A stretch of DNA of 64,000 nucleotides from a bacterium (GTDB taxonomy: Bacteria > Campylobacterota > Campylobacteria > Campylobacterales > Sulfurimonadaceae): the NCBI GenBank assembly GCA_018824305.1, contig JAHJGM010000009.1, positions 62,001 through 126,000 of the forward strand. The letters run 5' to 3'. Under the pieces are notes generated by a model. That model had not been told where the DNA came from. It made no database searches and worked only from the letters and a program-made list of their open reading frames with translations. Shown in pieces: positions 28,522-38,595 of the stretch; the stretch's first letter is position 1; every line of letters begins with the position of its first letter. The position numbers and the translations under genes are program-made.

Positions 28522-29060
28522 ACTCTATTTTGTCATCTACATCGGTGCGCTTGTAGCTATCTCTACACTAAAGAGTTATGAACCGCTTTTGGTTGTTTTT
28601 GCGATACTTCTCATGATGTCTGGAAAAGAGGCTTTTGTCCTTGCACGCAGATCATTAATCATGGTAGCACTCTTTTCGTTTTTCATTACACTCAGCTATT
28701 CGGTCACGCTTTACATGCAAAGCCAGCCGTTTTGGAACTATTTTTTTTACTGTCAATCTAAGGTCGCTGGATATGGTGTTTTTGACACTGCTTTTTACGG
28801 CGAGAGTCAACATCTACGAAGCACTCTCGTTTTCAAAAGAGCTGAGTTTTTTACTTGTTTTGAGTGTCTCGAAGATCATGACGATGCAAAGGGTGTTTGC
28901 CGATTACTCCGACGCACTTAGATCAAGAACACTCATAAAACCAAGCCGAGGTCAGATATATGAGTATCTCGGTTCTGCGATCGCGGGATTTTTAGACAGA
29001 AATATCCAAGAGGGCAAAGAAAACTTCGAAGCGATGAGATCAAGAGGGTTTCATGTTTAA
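28511..29060 (+). pseudogene. cbiQ: CbiQ-like transmembrane component, split by a frameshift at a T8 tract (28741-28748)
   Basis: Frame 2 reads as CbiQ until WNYFF; frame 3 continues TVNLRSLDMVFLTLLFTARVNIYEALSFSKEL...ALRSRTLIKP; removing one T joins them. Confidence 0.75.
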
Positions 29061-29763
29061 GATCAATGACGTTACGCTAAAAAGAGACGACAATATCGTT
29101 TTTGAAAACCTGAATCTAACTATCGATGCGGGTGAAAAAGTGGTGCTTCTTGGTGTGAACGGCAGCGGAAAAAGCACTCTTTTAAAGCTGCTCAACGGAC
29201 TGGTATTCGTTCAAAAAGGGGAGCTTTTTTTTGAAGATACTGCATTGACGAAAAAGGCGCTTAAAGAGAAACAGACAAATGAGTATTTTAGAAAAAGCGT
29301 CGGGCTTGTCTTTCAAAATATCGATGCGATGCTCTTTAACCCTACGGTCTATGATGAGATAGCTTTCGGTCCAAGACAACTCGGATTTGATGATGTGGAT
29401 GCAAGAGTACGCAATTATGCAGAGCTGTTTGGACTCACACCCTATCTGCAAAGTGTGCCGTTTAAACTCAGCGGCGGACAAAAGCAGAAGATAGCCTTGG
29501 CTTGTGTCATGTCGCTTTCGCCAAAAGTCTTGCTTTTGGATGAGCCTACAAGTGCGCTTGATCCTGCCGGTACGGCAAAGTTTTTAGATATGATAGCGGC
29601 ACTGGATATCACGACTATTACCGCGACTCACAATCTTACCATTGCGCCAAGACTGGGGGAGAGGGTCATCATCTTGGATGAAAAGGGTAAAATCGTCTAT
29701 GACGGTAAAAGCGAAGATGCTTATGAGATCGATCTGCTTAAACTAGCAGGATTGATCATATAA
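29053..29763 (+). CDS. cbiO: CbiO-like ABC transporter ATPase
   Basis: GVNGSGKSTLLKLL; LSGGQKQKIALACV; LLLDEPTSALDP. Confidence 0.95.
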   Translation: MFKINDVTLKRDDNIVFENLNLTIDAGEKVVLLGVNGSGKSTLLKLLNGLVFVQKGELFFEDTALTKKALKEKQTNEYFRKSVGLVFQNIDAMLFNPTVYDEIAFGPRQLGFDDVDARVRNYAELFGLTPYLQSVPFKLSGGQKQKIALACVMSLSPKVLLLDEPTSALDPAGTAKFLDMIAALDITTITATHNLTIAPRLGERVIILDEKGKIVYDGKSEDAYEIDLLKLAGLII

Positions 29764-29769
29764 TGAATC

Positions 29770-29853
29770 TTTCGCATTTATGCGAAAAGCTTTAGGGGGT
29801 TGCAAGGGACAAGTTTGTCCCTGCCATTCAAAGCGGCTTTGCCGGTTTGAATG
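29770..29853. repeat. Three consecutive hairpins between cbiO and hypB
   Basis: TTTCGCAT-TT-ATGCGAAA (29770-29787); AGGGACAA-GT-TTGTCCCT (29805-29822); CATTCAAA-gCGGC-TTT-GCCGg-TTTGAATG (29825-29853). Confidence 0.8.
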
Positions 29854-29879
29854 TATATATTAAATTAAAAGGATAAAAA

Positions 29880-30752
29880 ATGTGTAAAGATTGCGGATGT
29901 TCGATTACGACAAATAACCACCTACATGAGCATACTCATGTAGATGAATATGGCAGAGAATACACACATGTACACGACCATGAACATGCAAAAGGTGCAG
30001 ATACTCACGAGGGAGGACATCATCATCATGAACACGACGATGCGTCTGTTCAACATCAAGAAGCGCATCAGCATCTTCATGACAACCCGCAGTTAAACGA
30101 TCCAAAGACGATCTCGGTCATCACGAAGATACTCGATAAAAACGACCACGAGGCGCGTCATAACAGAGCGCACTTCGATGAACACGGCGTACTTTGTATC
30201 AATCTTATGAGTAGTCCGGGAAGCGGAAAGACGACGATGCTTGAGCACATGGCATCTCTGGCTCCTTTTAAATTCGGCGTTGTCGAGGGTGACTTGGAGA
30301 CGAGCCGCGATGCAGACAGACTCAAAGCAAAAGGAATACAAGCCCACCAGATACAAACAGGCTCGGCATGTCACTTGGATGCGTTTATGGTTCATAAAGC
30401 CCTGCATCACATGGACATGGATGCGATGGATGTCTGTTTTGTAGAAAATGTCGGCAATCTTGTCTGTCCTGCGAGTTATGATGTGGGAAGCCACCTGAAC
30501 ATAGTCCTTGTCTCTGTTCCAGAGGGAAATGACAAGATAGAGAAATACCCAGTGATGTTCCGTCAAGCAGACTTGGTACTTATCACAAAAACGGATTTAT
30601 TACCGCATTTTGACTATGATATCGAACATGAAAAAGCCGAGGCGAGAAAACTCAAACCAAACGTGGATATCTTAGAACTCAATATCAAAGACGAGGCATC
30701 CATAAAACGTGTGATAGATTGGATAGAGTTCAAAAGAAAGATGAGGAGCTAA
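29880..30752 (+). CDS. hypB: Hydrogenase nickel incorporation GTPase HypB with His-rich N-terminus
   Basis: His-rich HDHEHAKGADTHEGGHHHHEHDD; SSPGSGKTTMLE; ENVGNLVCPASYD. Confidence 0.97.
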   Translation: MCKDCGCSITTNNHLHEHTHVDEYGREYTHVHDHEHAKGADTHEGGHHHHEHDDASVQHQEAHQHLHDNPQLNDPKTISVITKILDKNDHEARHNRAHFDEHGVLCINLMSSPGSGKTTMLEHMASLAPFKFGVVEGDLETSRDADRLKAKGIQAHQIQTGSACHLDAFMVHKALHHMDMDAMDVCFVENVGNLVCPASYDVGSHLNIVLVSVPEGNDKIEKYPVMFRQADLVLITKTDLLPHFDYDIEHEKAEARKLKPNVDILELNIKDEASIKRVIDWIEFKRKMRS

Positions 30753-30754
30753 AT

Positions 30755-31042
30755 ATGTGTTTGTCGATTCCAAGCAAAGTGGTAAAAATAGATAAAGAGA
30801 AGAACACTGCCATCGTCGATACCATGGGTGTGACTCGTGAGGCAGGGCTTGACCTTATGGAAGAGGGAAGCGTACATGTAGACGATTACGTGCTTATCCA
30901 CATCGGTTTTGTGATGAACAAGATAGATGAGGAGGATGCTCTGGAATCCCTGAAAGTCTACCGCGAGATCATAGAGACGATGGATGAAGCAGACCGACTC
31001 GCCGCTATACAAGAAAGTGACAACTGTCCGAGCGGAGCATAA
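30755..31042 (+). CDS. hypC: Hydrogenase assembly chaperone HypC
   Basis: MCLSIPSKVVKID; VGDYVLIHIGF-like VDDYVLIHIGFVMNKID. Confidence 0.95.
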   Translation: MCLSIPSKVVKIDKEKNTAIVDTMGVTREAGLDLMEEGSVHVDDYVLIHIGFVMNKIDEEDALESLKVYREIIETMDEADRLAAIQESDNCPSGA

Positions 31043-31043
31043 A

Positions 31044-32165
31044 ATGGGTTTGGAACTAAAAAATCTCTATGATGATTTTAGAGATGCCGACACCATAAAA
31101 GCGTATGCGAAGATCATCAACGAAGATGCAAAAAAATTGCCTCACATCATAAACATCATGGAAGTGTGTGGCGGACATACGCATACCATCATGAAGTACG
31201 GCATCCTTCAGCTTTTGCCTAAAAACATCAAGTTCGTTCATGGACCGGGATGTCCTGTGTGCATCATGCCAAAAGAGCGCATCGATCATGCTTATGTACT
31301 GAGTATGCAAGAGGATGTCATCCTCGTAACTCTGGGCGACATGATAAAAGTACCGGGAAGCAACGGAAGTCTGCAAGATGCTAGAAGCAAAGGCGCGGAT
31401 GTGCGCTTTGTCTACTCTCCGCTTGATTGTCTGAAGATAGCAGAGGAAAACCCTGCGAAGAAGATCATCTTTTTTGCCATAGGTTTTGAGACGACGACCC
31501 CGATGACTGCCGCACTTCTTGACTTAGTCATAAAACGTGACATCAAAAACATCTACTTTCACATCAACCACGTAACGGTTCCCGAAGCGATGAGCGCACT
31601 CTTGTCAGATGATGAGTGTAAGATAGACGCGTTTTTGGGACCCTCACATGTAAGCGTCATCAGCGGAAGCAAGATATATGAAGAGTTTCCGCGTGACTGG
31701 GGCAAACCTGTCGTAGTTTCAGGATTTGAGCCTGTGGATGTGATGCAGTCGATCAGCATGATAGTCAAACAGTTCATTGAGGGCAGATGTGAGCTTGAGG
31801 TAGAGTACAAACGCGCCGTCAACCGTGAGGGCAACACCAAAGCCCAAGCACTCATAGACAAATACTTCCAAAAAGCGGAACAGTTCAGATGGAGAGGTCT
31901 TGGCGACATCCCTAGAAGCGGTCTAAAACTAAGAGCCGAGTATGATGCCTACAACGCAGAAGTCATCTACAACGACATCCTGCCAAAACAGCCCATAGAC
32001 GACCACAAACTCTGCATCTGCGGAGACATACTAAAAGGCAAAGCAACACCGCCACAGTGTACGATATTTGGCACTGCATGTAAGCCGACAAGTCCTGTTG
32101 GAAGCTGTATGGTAAGCAGTGAAGGTGCTTGCGCGGCTTATTATAAGTATGGGAATCTTATATGA
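31044..32165 (+). CDS. hypD: Hydrogenase formation protein HypD
   Basis: IMEVCGGHTHTIMKYG; HGPGCPVCIMP; GFETTTPMTA; supplied ORF starts 30984. Confidence 0.96.
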   Translation: MGLELKNLYDDFRDADTIKAYAKIINEDAKKLPHIINIMEVCGGHTHTIMKYGILQLLPKNIKFVHGPGCPVCIMPKERIDHAYVLSMQEDVILVTLGDMIKVPGSNGSLQDARSKGADVRFVYSPLDCLKIAEENPAKKIIFFAIGFETTTPMTAALLDLVIKRDIKNIYFHINHVTVPEAMSALLSDDECKIDAFLGPSHVSVISGSKIYEEFPRDWGKPVVVSGFEPVDVMQSISMIVKQFIEGRCELEVEYKRAVNREGNTKAQALIDKYFQKAEQFRWRGLGDIPRSGLKLRAEYDAYNAEVIYNDILPKQPIDDHKLCICGDILKGKATPPQCTIFGTACKPTSPVGSCMVSSEGACAAYYKYGNLI

Positions 32166-32851
32166 GAGATAATACTGTGAGTGTTGACTTGAAGAATGAA
32201 GCAGAGGAATTTCTTGAAAAACTTTTTGAATTTACGAAAAATTTTGAAAAACTTCCTTCTATCTCAAAAAAATTTAATTGGTATATAGAACCATTAATCC
32301 AATTAAGATCATTAAAAAAACTTTTTCAAGAATGTGAAAATGAAAAGAAAGTTGATGAAATATTGAGTAAACATTACAAAAAAAATATAAAGAGAATATT
32401 TGATGATTTAAAAAATGCTTTTCCAACTAGAAAGAATATATTTGATGAAATTTATTATGCACATAAGAAAAAACTTTATTACTTATCTACAATAGCTCTT
32501 ATGACACAGATTGATGGTCTTGTTTATGATGTTTTTAATGGAAAAAATTATTTTCAAGGTGACTTTTTTAAGAAAAAAATTGAGATGTTAGAAGAAAGAG
32601 AAAAAACAGTAGGTTTATGTTTTTTAAAACAGCTTTTTAATAACGAATTACCAATAAGAATAAGTCAAAGTAAAAGAACGTTAGAATTTGAACATATGAA
32701 TAGACATCAGATGCTACATGGTGAAACTTTAGATTTTAATACAGAAATAAATAGCTTAAAGGCAGTATCCTTATTAGCAACATTAGCTTTTAACATGAAA
32801 TATTTAGATGAACTTAATATAAATGATATATCGAAGAATGGAGAAATATAA
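32162..32851 (+). CDS. HEPN-like protein of unknown function
   Basis: C-terminal [27 protein letters not shown] contains R-X4-H (RHQMLH); ATGA overlap with the hypD stop. Confidence 0.45.
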   Translation: MRDNTVSVDLKNEAEEFLEKLFEFTKNFEKLPSISKKFNWYIEPLIQLRSLKKLFQECENEKKVDEILSKHYKKNIKRIFDDLKNAFPTRKNIFDEIYYAHKKKLYYLSTIALMTQIDGLVYDVFNGKNYFQGDFFKKKIEMLEEREKTVGLCFLKQLFNNELPIRISQSKRTLEFEHMNRHQMLHGETLDFNTEINSLKAVSLLATLAFNMKYLDELNINDISKNGEI

Positions 32852-32852
32852 T

Positions 32853-33086
32853 ATGACTGAAGAAGAAAAAGAGAAGAACAAAAACAATCCGCTGCACGGC
32901 ATCAAACTTCAAGAGATTTTGGAAAGTCTGGTGGAGCGTTACGGGTTTAAAGAACTCAGTGAGCGCATAAATGTCCGATGTTTTTTGATAAACCCGACTA
33001 TCAGTTCATGTCTGAAGTTTCTTAGAAAGACATCTTGGGCGAGAACGAAAGTGGAAGAGTTGTATAAAAAAACCATGAAGAAGTAG
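32853..33086 (+). CDS. VF530-family (DUF2132-like) small protein
   Basis: [61 protein letters not shown]. Confidence 0.8.
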   Translation: MTEEEKEKNKNNPLHGIKLQEILESLVERYGFKELSERINVRCFLINPTISSCLKFLRKTSWARTKVEELYKKTMKK

Positions 33087-33100
33087 GCGGGGTAAGATGT

Positions 33101-33122
33101 TATTGCAAGGTGCAATATTTTT
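33101..33122 (+). terminator. Candidate weak intrinsic terminator
   Basis: TATTGCA-AGG-TGCAATA followed by TTTTT. Confidence 0.4.
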
Positions 33123-33186
33123 AAAAATCGACTAAAAAATAATTTACAATATACTCACAACTGATATTGAATCATGAGGATAGATT

Positions 33187-34176
33187 ATGAAGCAAGAAGA
33201 TAATAAAAACAATATTATCATATACGAAGATGGCAAACTTGAGCTTAACATAGAGTTTGACGGTGAAACGGTTTGGTTAAGACAAAATGAGATTGCCGAG
33301 ATATTTAGTAAAGACAGAACGGTTATAACAAAGCACATAAATAATATTTTAAAAGATAAAGAGATTGATGAAAAAAGCAATGTGCAAAAAATGCACATTG
33401 CAAATTCTGATAAACTTGTCAATTTTTATAGCTTAGATATTATACTTGCCGTTGGGTATAGAACGAACTCTTCAAAAGCTATAAAGTTCAGACAGTGGGC
33501 GACAAAAATACTCAAACAATACCTGATAGACGGATATGTGGTAAATAAAGGAAACTTGCAGCAGCAAAAGCTTTACGAACTAACACAAACATTAGAACTT
33601 ATTAAGCAAAGTATAGAGAACAAAGAACTAGGCTCTGCGGAATCTAAAGGTTTTGTAGAGATTATCTCAAACTATGCAAAAAGCTGGGCGCTGCTTCAAG
33701 GGTATGATGAACAGAGTCTGGAAGAGGTCATTAACCATAGGAAACAAAAGTTTATACTGGATTATGATGAATCGAAAAAAGCGATAGAAGAGTTTAAAAA
33801 AGCTTTGATGTTAAAAGGTGAAGCGAGCAAACTTTTTGGGCAGGAAAAAGCGGATGAACTGAAAGGTAATCTTTTAAATATCTATCAGACTTTTGGTGGT
33901 GAGGAACTTTTGCCATCCATAGAGCAAAAAGCGGCAAACCTGCTTTATTATGTCATAAAAGGACATCCCTTCAATGATGGAAACAAAAGAATAGGCGCGT
34001 ATCTTTTCATATTGTTTTTATCCAAAAACAGTGCGCTTTATAAATCAAATGGCGAGCTAAAGATAAATGACAACGCTTTGGCATCTTTAGCACTTTTGGT
34101 CGCTACAAGTAAACCGGAGCAAAAAGATATTATTATAAAGTTAATAATGAATATACTCTATGAGGGAGAACAATGA
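33187..34176 (+). CDS. RhuM-family / Fic-DOC fusion protein
   Basis: N-term VWLRQNEIAEIFSKDRTVITKHINNILKD...FYSLDIILAVGYRTNSSKAIKFRQWAT (RhuM); C-term HPFNDGNKRIGAYLF (Fic motif). Confidence 0.85.
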   Translation: MKQEDNKNNIIIYEDGKLELNIEFDGETVWLRQNEIAEIFSKDRTVITKHINNILKDKEIDEKSNVQKMHIANSDKLVNFYSLDIILAVGYRTNSSKAIKFRQWATKILKQYLIDGYVVNKGNLQQQKLYELTQTLELIKQSIENKELGSAESKGFVEIISNYAKSWALLQGYDEQSLEEVINHRKQKFILDYDESKKAIEEFKKALMLKGEASKLFGQEKADELKGNLLNIYQTFGGEELLPSIEQKAANLLYYVIKGHPFNDGNKRIGAYLFILFLSKNSALYKSNGELKINDNALASLALLVATSKPEQKDIIIKLIMNILYEGEQ

Positions 34177-35171
34177 CAAAAACAGTAACACTAGCCCAAG
34201 GTAACGGCGGGGAAGAGAACAACGAGCTGATATCTAAAGTTTTTTATAAAGCTTTTAAAAACGAGATACTAGAACGTAGCGAAGATGCGGCGGTCATTCA
34301 CGGCGGAGAGTTGGCTTTTTCTACTGACAGTTTTACCGTTTCACCCCTGTTTTTTGCGGGAGCGGACATCGGCAAGCTTGCCGTGTGCGGTACATGTAAC
34401 GACCTTGCCATGATGGCGGCACGTCCAAAGTACCTTACATGTAGCGTCATTATAGAGGAGGGCTTTGAGCTTGAGAGCTTGGAGCGCATCGTCGATAGTA
34501 TGAAGCAAGAGCTGGAAGTAAACGGTGCTATTGTCGTGAGCGGAGATACCAAGGTCGTGCCTCGCGGGAGTGTAGATAAGATATTTATCAACACTACGGG
34601 TATCGGCGAGATAGAGAAAAAAGGTATCAGCTCCAACAACATTACATGTAACGATCTCATCCTTGTAAACCGCGATATCGGCTGTCACGGTGCTACCATT
34701 TTTGCAGCGCGCGAGGGGATGGAGATGAGCAGTGCTTTAAAAAGTGACTGTAACTCACTCTATCCGCAGGTAAAAGCTCTGCTTGATGCAAACATCGGCA
34801 TAACTGCTATGAGAGATGCGACGCGCGGCGGCGTGGCGGCGGTGCTTAACGAGTGGGCGAAACAGTCAAATGTCTGCATTGAAGTTGAGGAAGAGAAGAT
34901 CCCCGTGAGCGATGAAGTAAACGGCATCTGCGAGATGCTTGGTTTTGAAGCGACCGCTTTAGCCAATGAGGGCACATTTGTACTAGCTGTAAAAAAAGAG
35001 GATGCCGATAAAGCAGTGGAGATACTAAAGAGTTTTGATGTGTGTGAAAAAGCATCTGTCATCGGCAGTGTAACCTCTACGCATCCAAAAAAAGTGGTTT
35101 TAAAAAGCGGATGGGGAACTTCAAGATTTTTAGAAACTCCAAACGGCGAGTTATTGCCGAGAATCTGTTAA
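34173..35171 (+). CDS. hypE: Hydrogenase expression/formation protein HypE
   Basis: AFSTDSFTVSPLFFAGADIGKLAVCGTCNDLAM; C-terminal PRIC. Confidence 0.96.
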   Translation: MTKTVTLAQGNGGEENNELISKVFYKAFKNEILERSEDAAVIHGGELAFSTDSFTVSPLFFAGADIGKLAVCGTCNDLAMMAARPKYLTCSVIIEEGFELESLERIVDSMKQELEVNGAIVVSGDTKVVPRGSVDKIFINTTGIGEIEKKGISSNNITCNDLILVNRDIGCHGATIFAAREGMEMSSALKSDCNSLYPQVKALLDANIGITAMRDATRGGVAAVLNEWAKQSNVCIEVEEEKIPVSDEVNGICEMLGFEATALANEGTFVLAVKKEDADKAVEILKSFDVCEKASVIGSVTSTHPKKVVLKSGWGTSRFLETPNGELLPRIC

Positions 35172-35181
35172 GGGGTAAATG

Positions 35182-35523
35182 ATGCATGAATACAGCGTAG
35201 TTCAAGCTTTACTCACTCAGTGTGAAGAACATGCAACGGCAAACGAGGCGACAAAGATCACAAAAATCGTAGTGAAGATAGGCGTGATGAGCGGAGTCGA
35301 GCCGTATCTGTTAGAAACTGCTTTTAACACTTTTAAAGACACGACGGTCTGTGAGAGTGCGGAGTTTGTGCTCAACATCCAGCCGCTTACCATTACATGT
35401 AACGATTGTCACACGACGAGCGAACTCGAAAGTAGAAACTACTGCTGTCCAAAGTGTGAGAGTGTAAACGTAAAAGTCACTGACGGGGAAGATATGTTCC
35501 TCATGAGTCTAGAGATGGAATAA
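35182..35523 (+). CDS. hypA: Hydrogenase nickel incorporation protein HypA
   Basis: MHEYSVVQALL; zinc motifs CNDC and CCPKC. Confidence 0.95.
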   Translation: MHEYSVVQALLTQCEEHATANEATKITKIVVKIGVMSGVEPYLLETAFNTFKDTTVCESAEFVLNIQPLTITCNDCHTTSELESRNYCCPKCESVNVKVTDGEDMFLMSLEME

Positions 35524-35533
35524 AGGAGATTAT

Positions 35534-36286
35534 ATGCAAGAGTATTGGGAAGCTTACATGAAGCCGATGGATGGAAGTCCTGCGAGTGTCTCTTTGAATG
35601 TAGAGGTGTCTAATGGGAGTTTGAGTGAAGAATATGGTTACATGGGATTTGTAAAAGTGTTCTTGCATGAGCCCAGCGATGACGGACTTATGAAAGAGGA
35701 AGAGAGTGATGACCTCTCATTTATTGAGGATTCCCTCGAGATGGAGTCTTTGCGTTATCGTATAGGAAAGTATGTGGGGCGCATCGTTGCGCAGGGAAGT
35801 GTCAACTTTATCTATTACCTTAAGTATGATTTTGAGTGGCAAAATGCCGTCGATGATGCGATGAAAAAGTTTGATAGCTACAAGTATGAGTTTGGTGCTC
35901 GTATGGATAGTGAATGGGAAGTCTACAAAAAACTGCTTTGGCCCACATCAAAACAGTGGCAGCTCATCCAAAATCATCGTACATGTGAGATGTTAAAAGA
36001 AGCGGGTGACAACCTGAGACTCAAACGTGCCATAGAACACAAGATATATTTTCATTCGGCACAAAACAGAGATAGTTATAAGAGTTATATCCAAAATGAG
36101 GGATTTAAAATCCAAAAAGAGATACAACCGACAGAAGATATGAAGATGATGTATGGATTGCAGTTTTACCGTATCGATGTGCCGTATTACTATGAGATAG
36201 ACGAACTTACGATGAGTCTTATAGATAACGCAGCAGAATATGGCGGCGAGTATGACGGATGGGAAACGAGCGTAGTTAAAGTGTAA
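35534..36286 (+). CDS. Hypothetical protein downstream of hypA
   Basis: Intact ORF with plausible upstream AAAGGAG. Confidence 0.7.
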   Translation: MQEYWEAYMKPMDGSPASVSLNVEVSNGSLSEEYGYMGFVKVFLHEPSDDGLMKEEESDDLSFIEDSLEMESLRYRIGKYVGRIVAQGSVNFIYYLKYDFEWQNAVDDAMKKFDSYKYEFGARMDSEWEVYKKLLWPTSKQWQLIQNHRTCEMLKEAGDNLRLKRAIEHKIYFHSAQNRDSYKSYIQNEGFKIQKEIQPTEDMKMMYGLQFYRIDVPYYYEIDELTMSLIDNAAEYGGEYDGWETSVVKV

Positions 36287-36393
36287 ATACAATTTTCTTT
36301 GTTTATACCATTATTTTACATATGGAACCGATATGTCCCCGATTAATAGGTAGAATTGCTAAAAATGACTTAGCATAAATACAAGGGGATTAG

Positions 36394-38511
36394 ATGATAA
36401 ATTTAAGTATAAGCCAAAAATTGCATATTCCGCTTATCGCATCCATTATTTTTGGTTTTGTAGTTATAGGGATAAATTACTTTTACTCAATAGATAATAT
36501 TCAAAAAGATGTTTATCAACAAGAAACTGCAAATCTGCGAGCAATTTATAATGACTTATTGGAGAATAAGGAAGATATTGGTCTCACAAACGCCATAAAT
36601 ATAGCTGAGAACTATTACACCATTAGGTCTTTAAAAGAAAACAACAGAGAAATAGCTACACAAGGGCTAAACGATCTTTCAAAAAAGTTCAAAGAAAATA
36701 CGGATCTCAATAATGTAAAAATTCATATTCATGATGCAAATATAAGAAGTTTTTTACGAGTCTGGAAACCTGAAAAGTATGGAGATGACCTTAGTGGTTT
36801 TAGAAAGACTATTATTCAAGTAAAAGAGAGTAAAAAACCTTTAGTAGCTATCGAGCTTGGTCGTGCAGGTCTTATTTTGCGAGGGCTTTCTCCAATTATT
36901 GATAATGGTGAATATTTAGGATCGGTAGAGTTTATGCAAGAACTCAATTCTATTGTAAAGACTGCTAAAAAAAATTATGGGATCGATATGGCTATTTTTA
37001 TAGACAATAAATATCTTAATATAGCAACCGATCTTTCAAATGCTCCTAAAATCGGACTTTATACTCTTGCCGTTCATCAAAGCAACGTTGATGAACATTA
37101 CTTTAATGAACTTGCTGTTCTTGATCCAAAAGAGTGTAGAAATATTCAAAATAGTAAAGATTATGCTGTCGTTTCAGAACCTATCGTTGATTTTTCAGGA
37201 GAGACAGTAGGCTATGTTATGATTGGTCAAAAAAGAGCAAAACTTGAAAATATGGTTTCTAAGGCGGAGAGCTCTCTTATAAGACAAATTATTATTATGG
37301 CGCTTATTGATATCTTTATTCTTATCTTTTTGTTGGGTGTGATTAAAAAAGGTGTTACAGAACCTATATTAAACCTTGATCAAGTCGCTTTAGAACTAGC
37401 TCAAGGCGATGCAGACCTTTCAAAAAGACTTCCTATAGTCTCAAATGATGAACTAGGCAGTGCAAGCAGAAGCTTCAACACCTTCTTAGATAAGGTCGAA
37501 GCTATTTCAAATACAGCAAAAGCAGAAGCACAAAAAGCTGAGGATGCGGTACAAAACACTACTAAGGTATTGAAACAAAATGAATTTCATTTGGAGCTTT
37601 CTCATGAGATGATTTCAGGTTCAATCAGCAATGTCAATGATTTAAGTTACAGTATGAAAGAAAATATTGATAATGTTCATCAAGTAAACGAATTAAATAA
37701 TGTTACGGCGGAGGTCATTATGAGAGTGACTTCATCCACCGATGAGATCATTTCATCTATCTCAAATATCACAGAGATGATAAGCGATTCAAAAATATCA
37801 GCAGAGCAGCTTAATGCAAATGTAGCAGAGATATTTAGCGTAATCACTTTGATTAAAGATATCTCCGATCAAACAAATCTACTTGCACTTAATGCTGCCA
37901 TAGAAGCTGCCCGTGCAGGTGAACATGGACGAGGTTTTGCTGTTGTTGCTGATGAAGTAAGAAAACTTGCAGAGCGTACTCAAAAAGCGACAAGCGAAGT
38001 GGAAGCAAATATCAGTGTACTTAAGCAGAACTCCATAATGATGACCGAGAACAGTGAAAAAATAGATAAATCTGCATCAGCATCACAATCAATACTTGAT
38101 GAATTTAAGAAGACGTTAAATGAAATGGTTACTAATGCTGACAAGATTAAAGAGTACAATTCGATTATCGGACATGAACTTTTCATCAATATTGTTAAAC
38201 TTGATCATATGATCTTCAAATCGAGTGCTTATTCGTCAGTATTTGATAACAAGACAAAGCAAGAATTTGGTAGTCATACTACATGTAATCTTGGAAAATG
38301 GTATGCAGGTGAGGGGAAAAAGACATTTGGAAATAAAAGTTCATTTAATGAACTTGACGCTCCTCACACTTTGGTTCATAAGAACATTCAAAAGGCTATT
38401 AAATTGATAGATTCAAATCAAGTTGACAGCGATGAAATACTTCAATTATTTAAAGGGGCAGAGAAAGCTTCGAGTGAACTTTTCGTGAAATTAGATACCC
38501 TTACGAAGTGA
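36394..38511 (+). CDS. Methyl-accepting chemotaxis protein with periplasmic sensor and C-terminal CZB-like domain
   Basis: TM-sensor-TM-HAMP; [39 protein letters not shown]-term KLDHMIFK...CNLGKWY...HTLVHKNI. Confidence 0.92.
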   Translation: MINLSISQKLHIPLIASIIFGFVVIGINYFYSIDNIQKDVYQQETANLRAIYNDLLENKEDIGLTNAINIAENYYTIRSLKENNREIATQGLNDLSKKFKENTDLNNVKIHIHDANIRSFLRVWKPEKYGDDLSGFRKTIIQVKESKKPLVAIELGRAGLILRGLSPIIDNGEYLGSVEFMQELNSIVKTAKKNYGIDMAIFIDNKYLNIATDLSNAPKIGLYTLAVHQSNVDEHYFNELAVLDPKECRNIQNSKDYAVVSEPIVDFSGETVGYVMIGQKRAKLENMVSKAESSLIRQIIIMALIDIFILIFLLGVIKKGVTEPILNLDQVALELAQGDADLSKRLPIVSNDELGSASRSFNTFLDKVEAISNTAKAEAQKAEDAVQNTTKVLKQNEFHLELSHEMISGSISNVNDLSYSMKENIDNVHQVNELNNVTAEVIMRVTSSTDEIISSISNITEMISDSKISAEQLNANVAEIFSVITLIKDISDQTNLLALNAAIEAARAGEHGRGFAVVADEVRKLAERTQKATSEVEANISVLKQNSIMMTENSEKIDKSASASQSILDEFKKTLNEMVTNADKIKEYNSIIGHELFINIVKLDHMIFKSSAYSSVFDNKTKQEFGSHTTCNLGKWYAGEGKKTFGNKSSFNELDAPHTLVHKNIQKAIKLIDSNQVDSDEILQLFKGAEKASSELFVKLDTLTK

Positions 38512-38595
38512 TTTTTTAAAAGTGTTTCTGGTATTAAAAGCATAATAGAGATTTTTCTGCGCTATAATTGAATTAGATCAAAATAAGGATAGCTT

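Noticed and set aside
30093-30566. 157-aa minus ORF within hypB
   Set aside because: Shadow ORF of HypB; no independent support
36318-36375. Two 6-bp inverted repeats (ACATAT-N7-ATATGT and TGCTAA-N7-TTAGCA) upstream of the 36394 MCP
   Set aside because: Short AT-rich arms; could easily be chance, no second copies noticed
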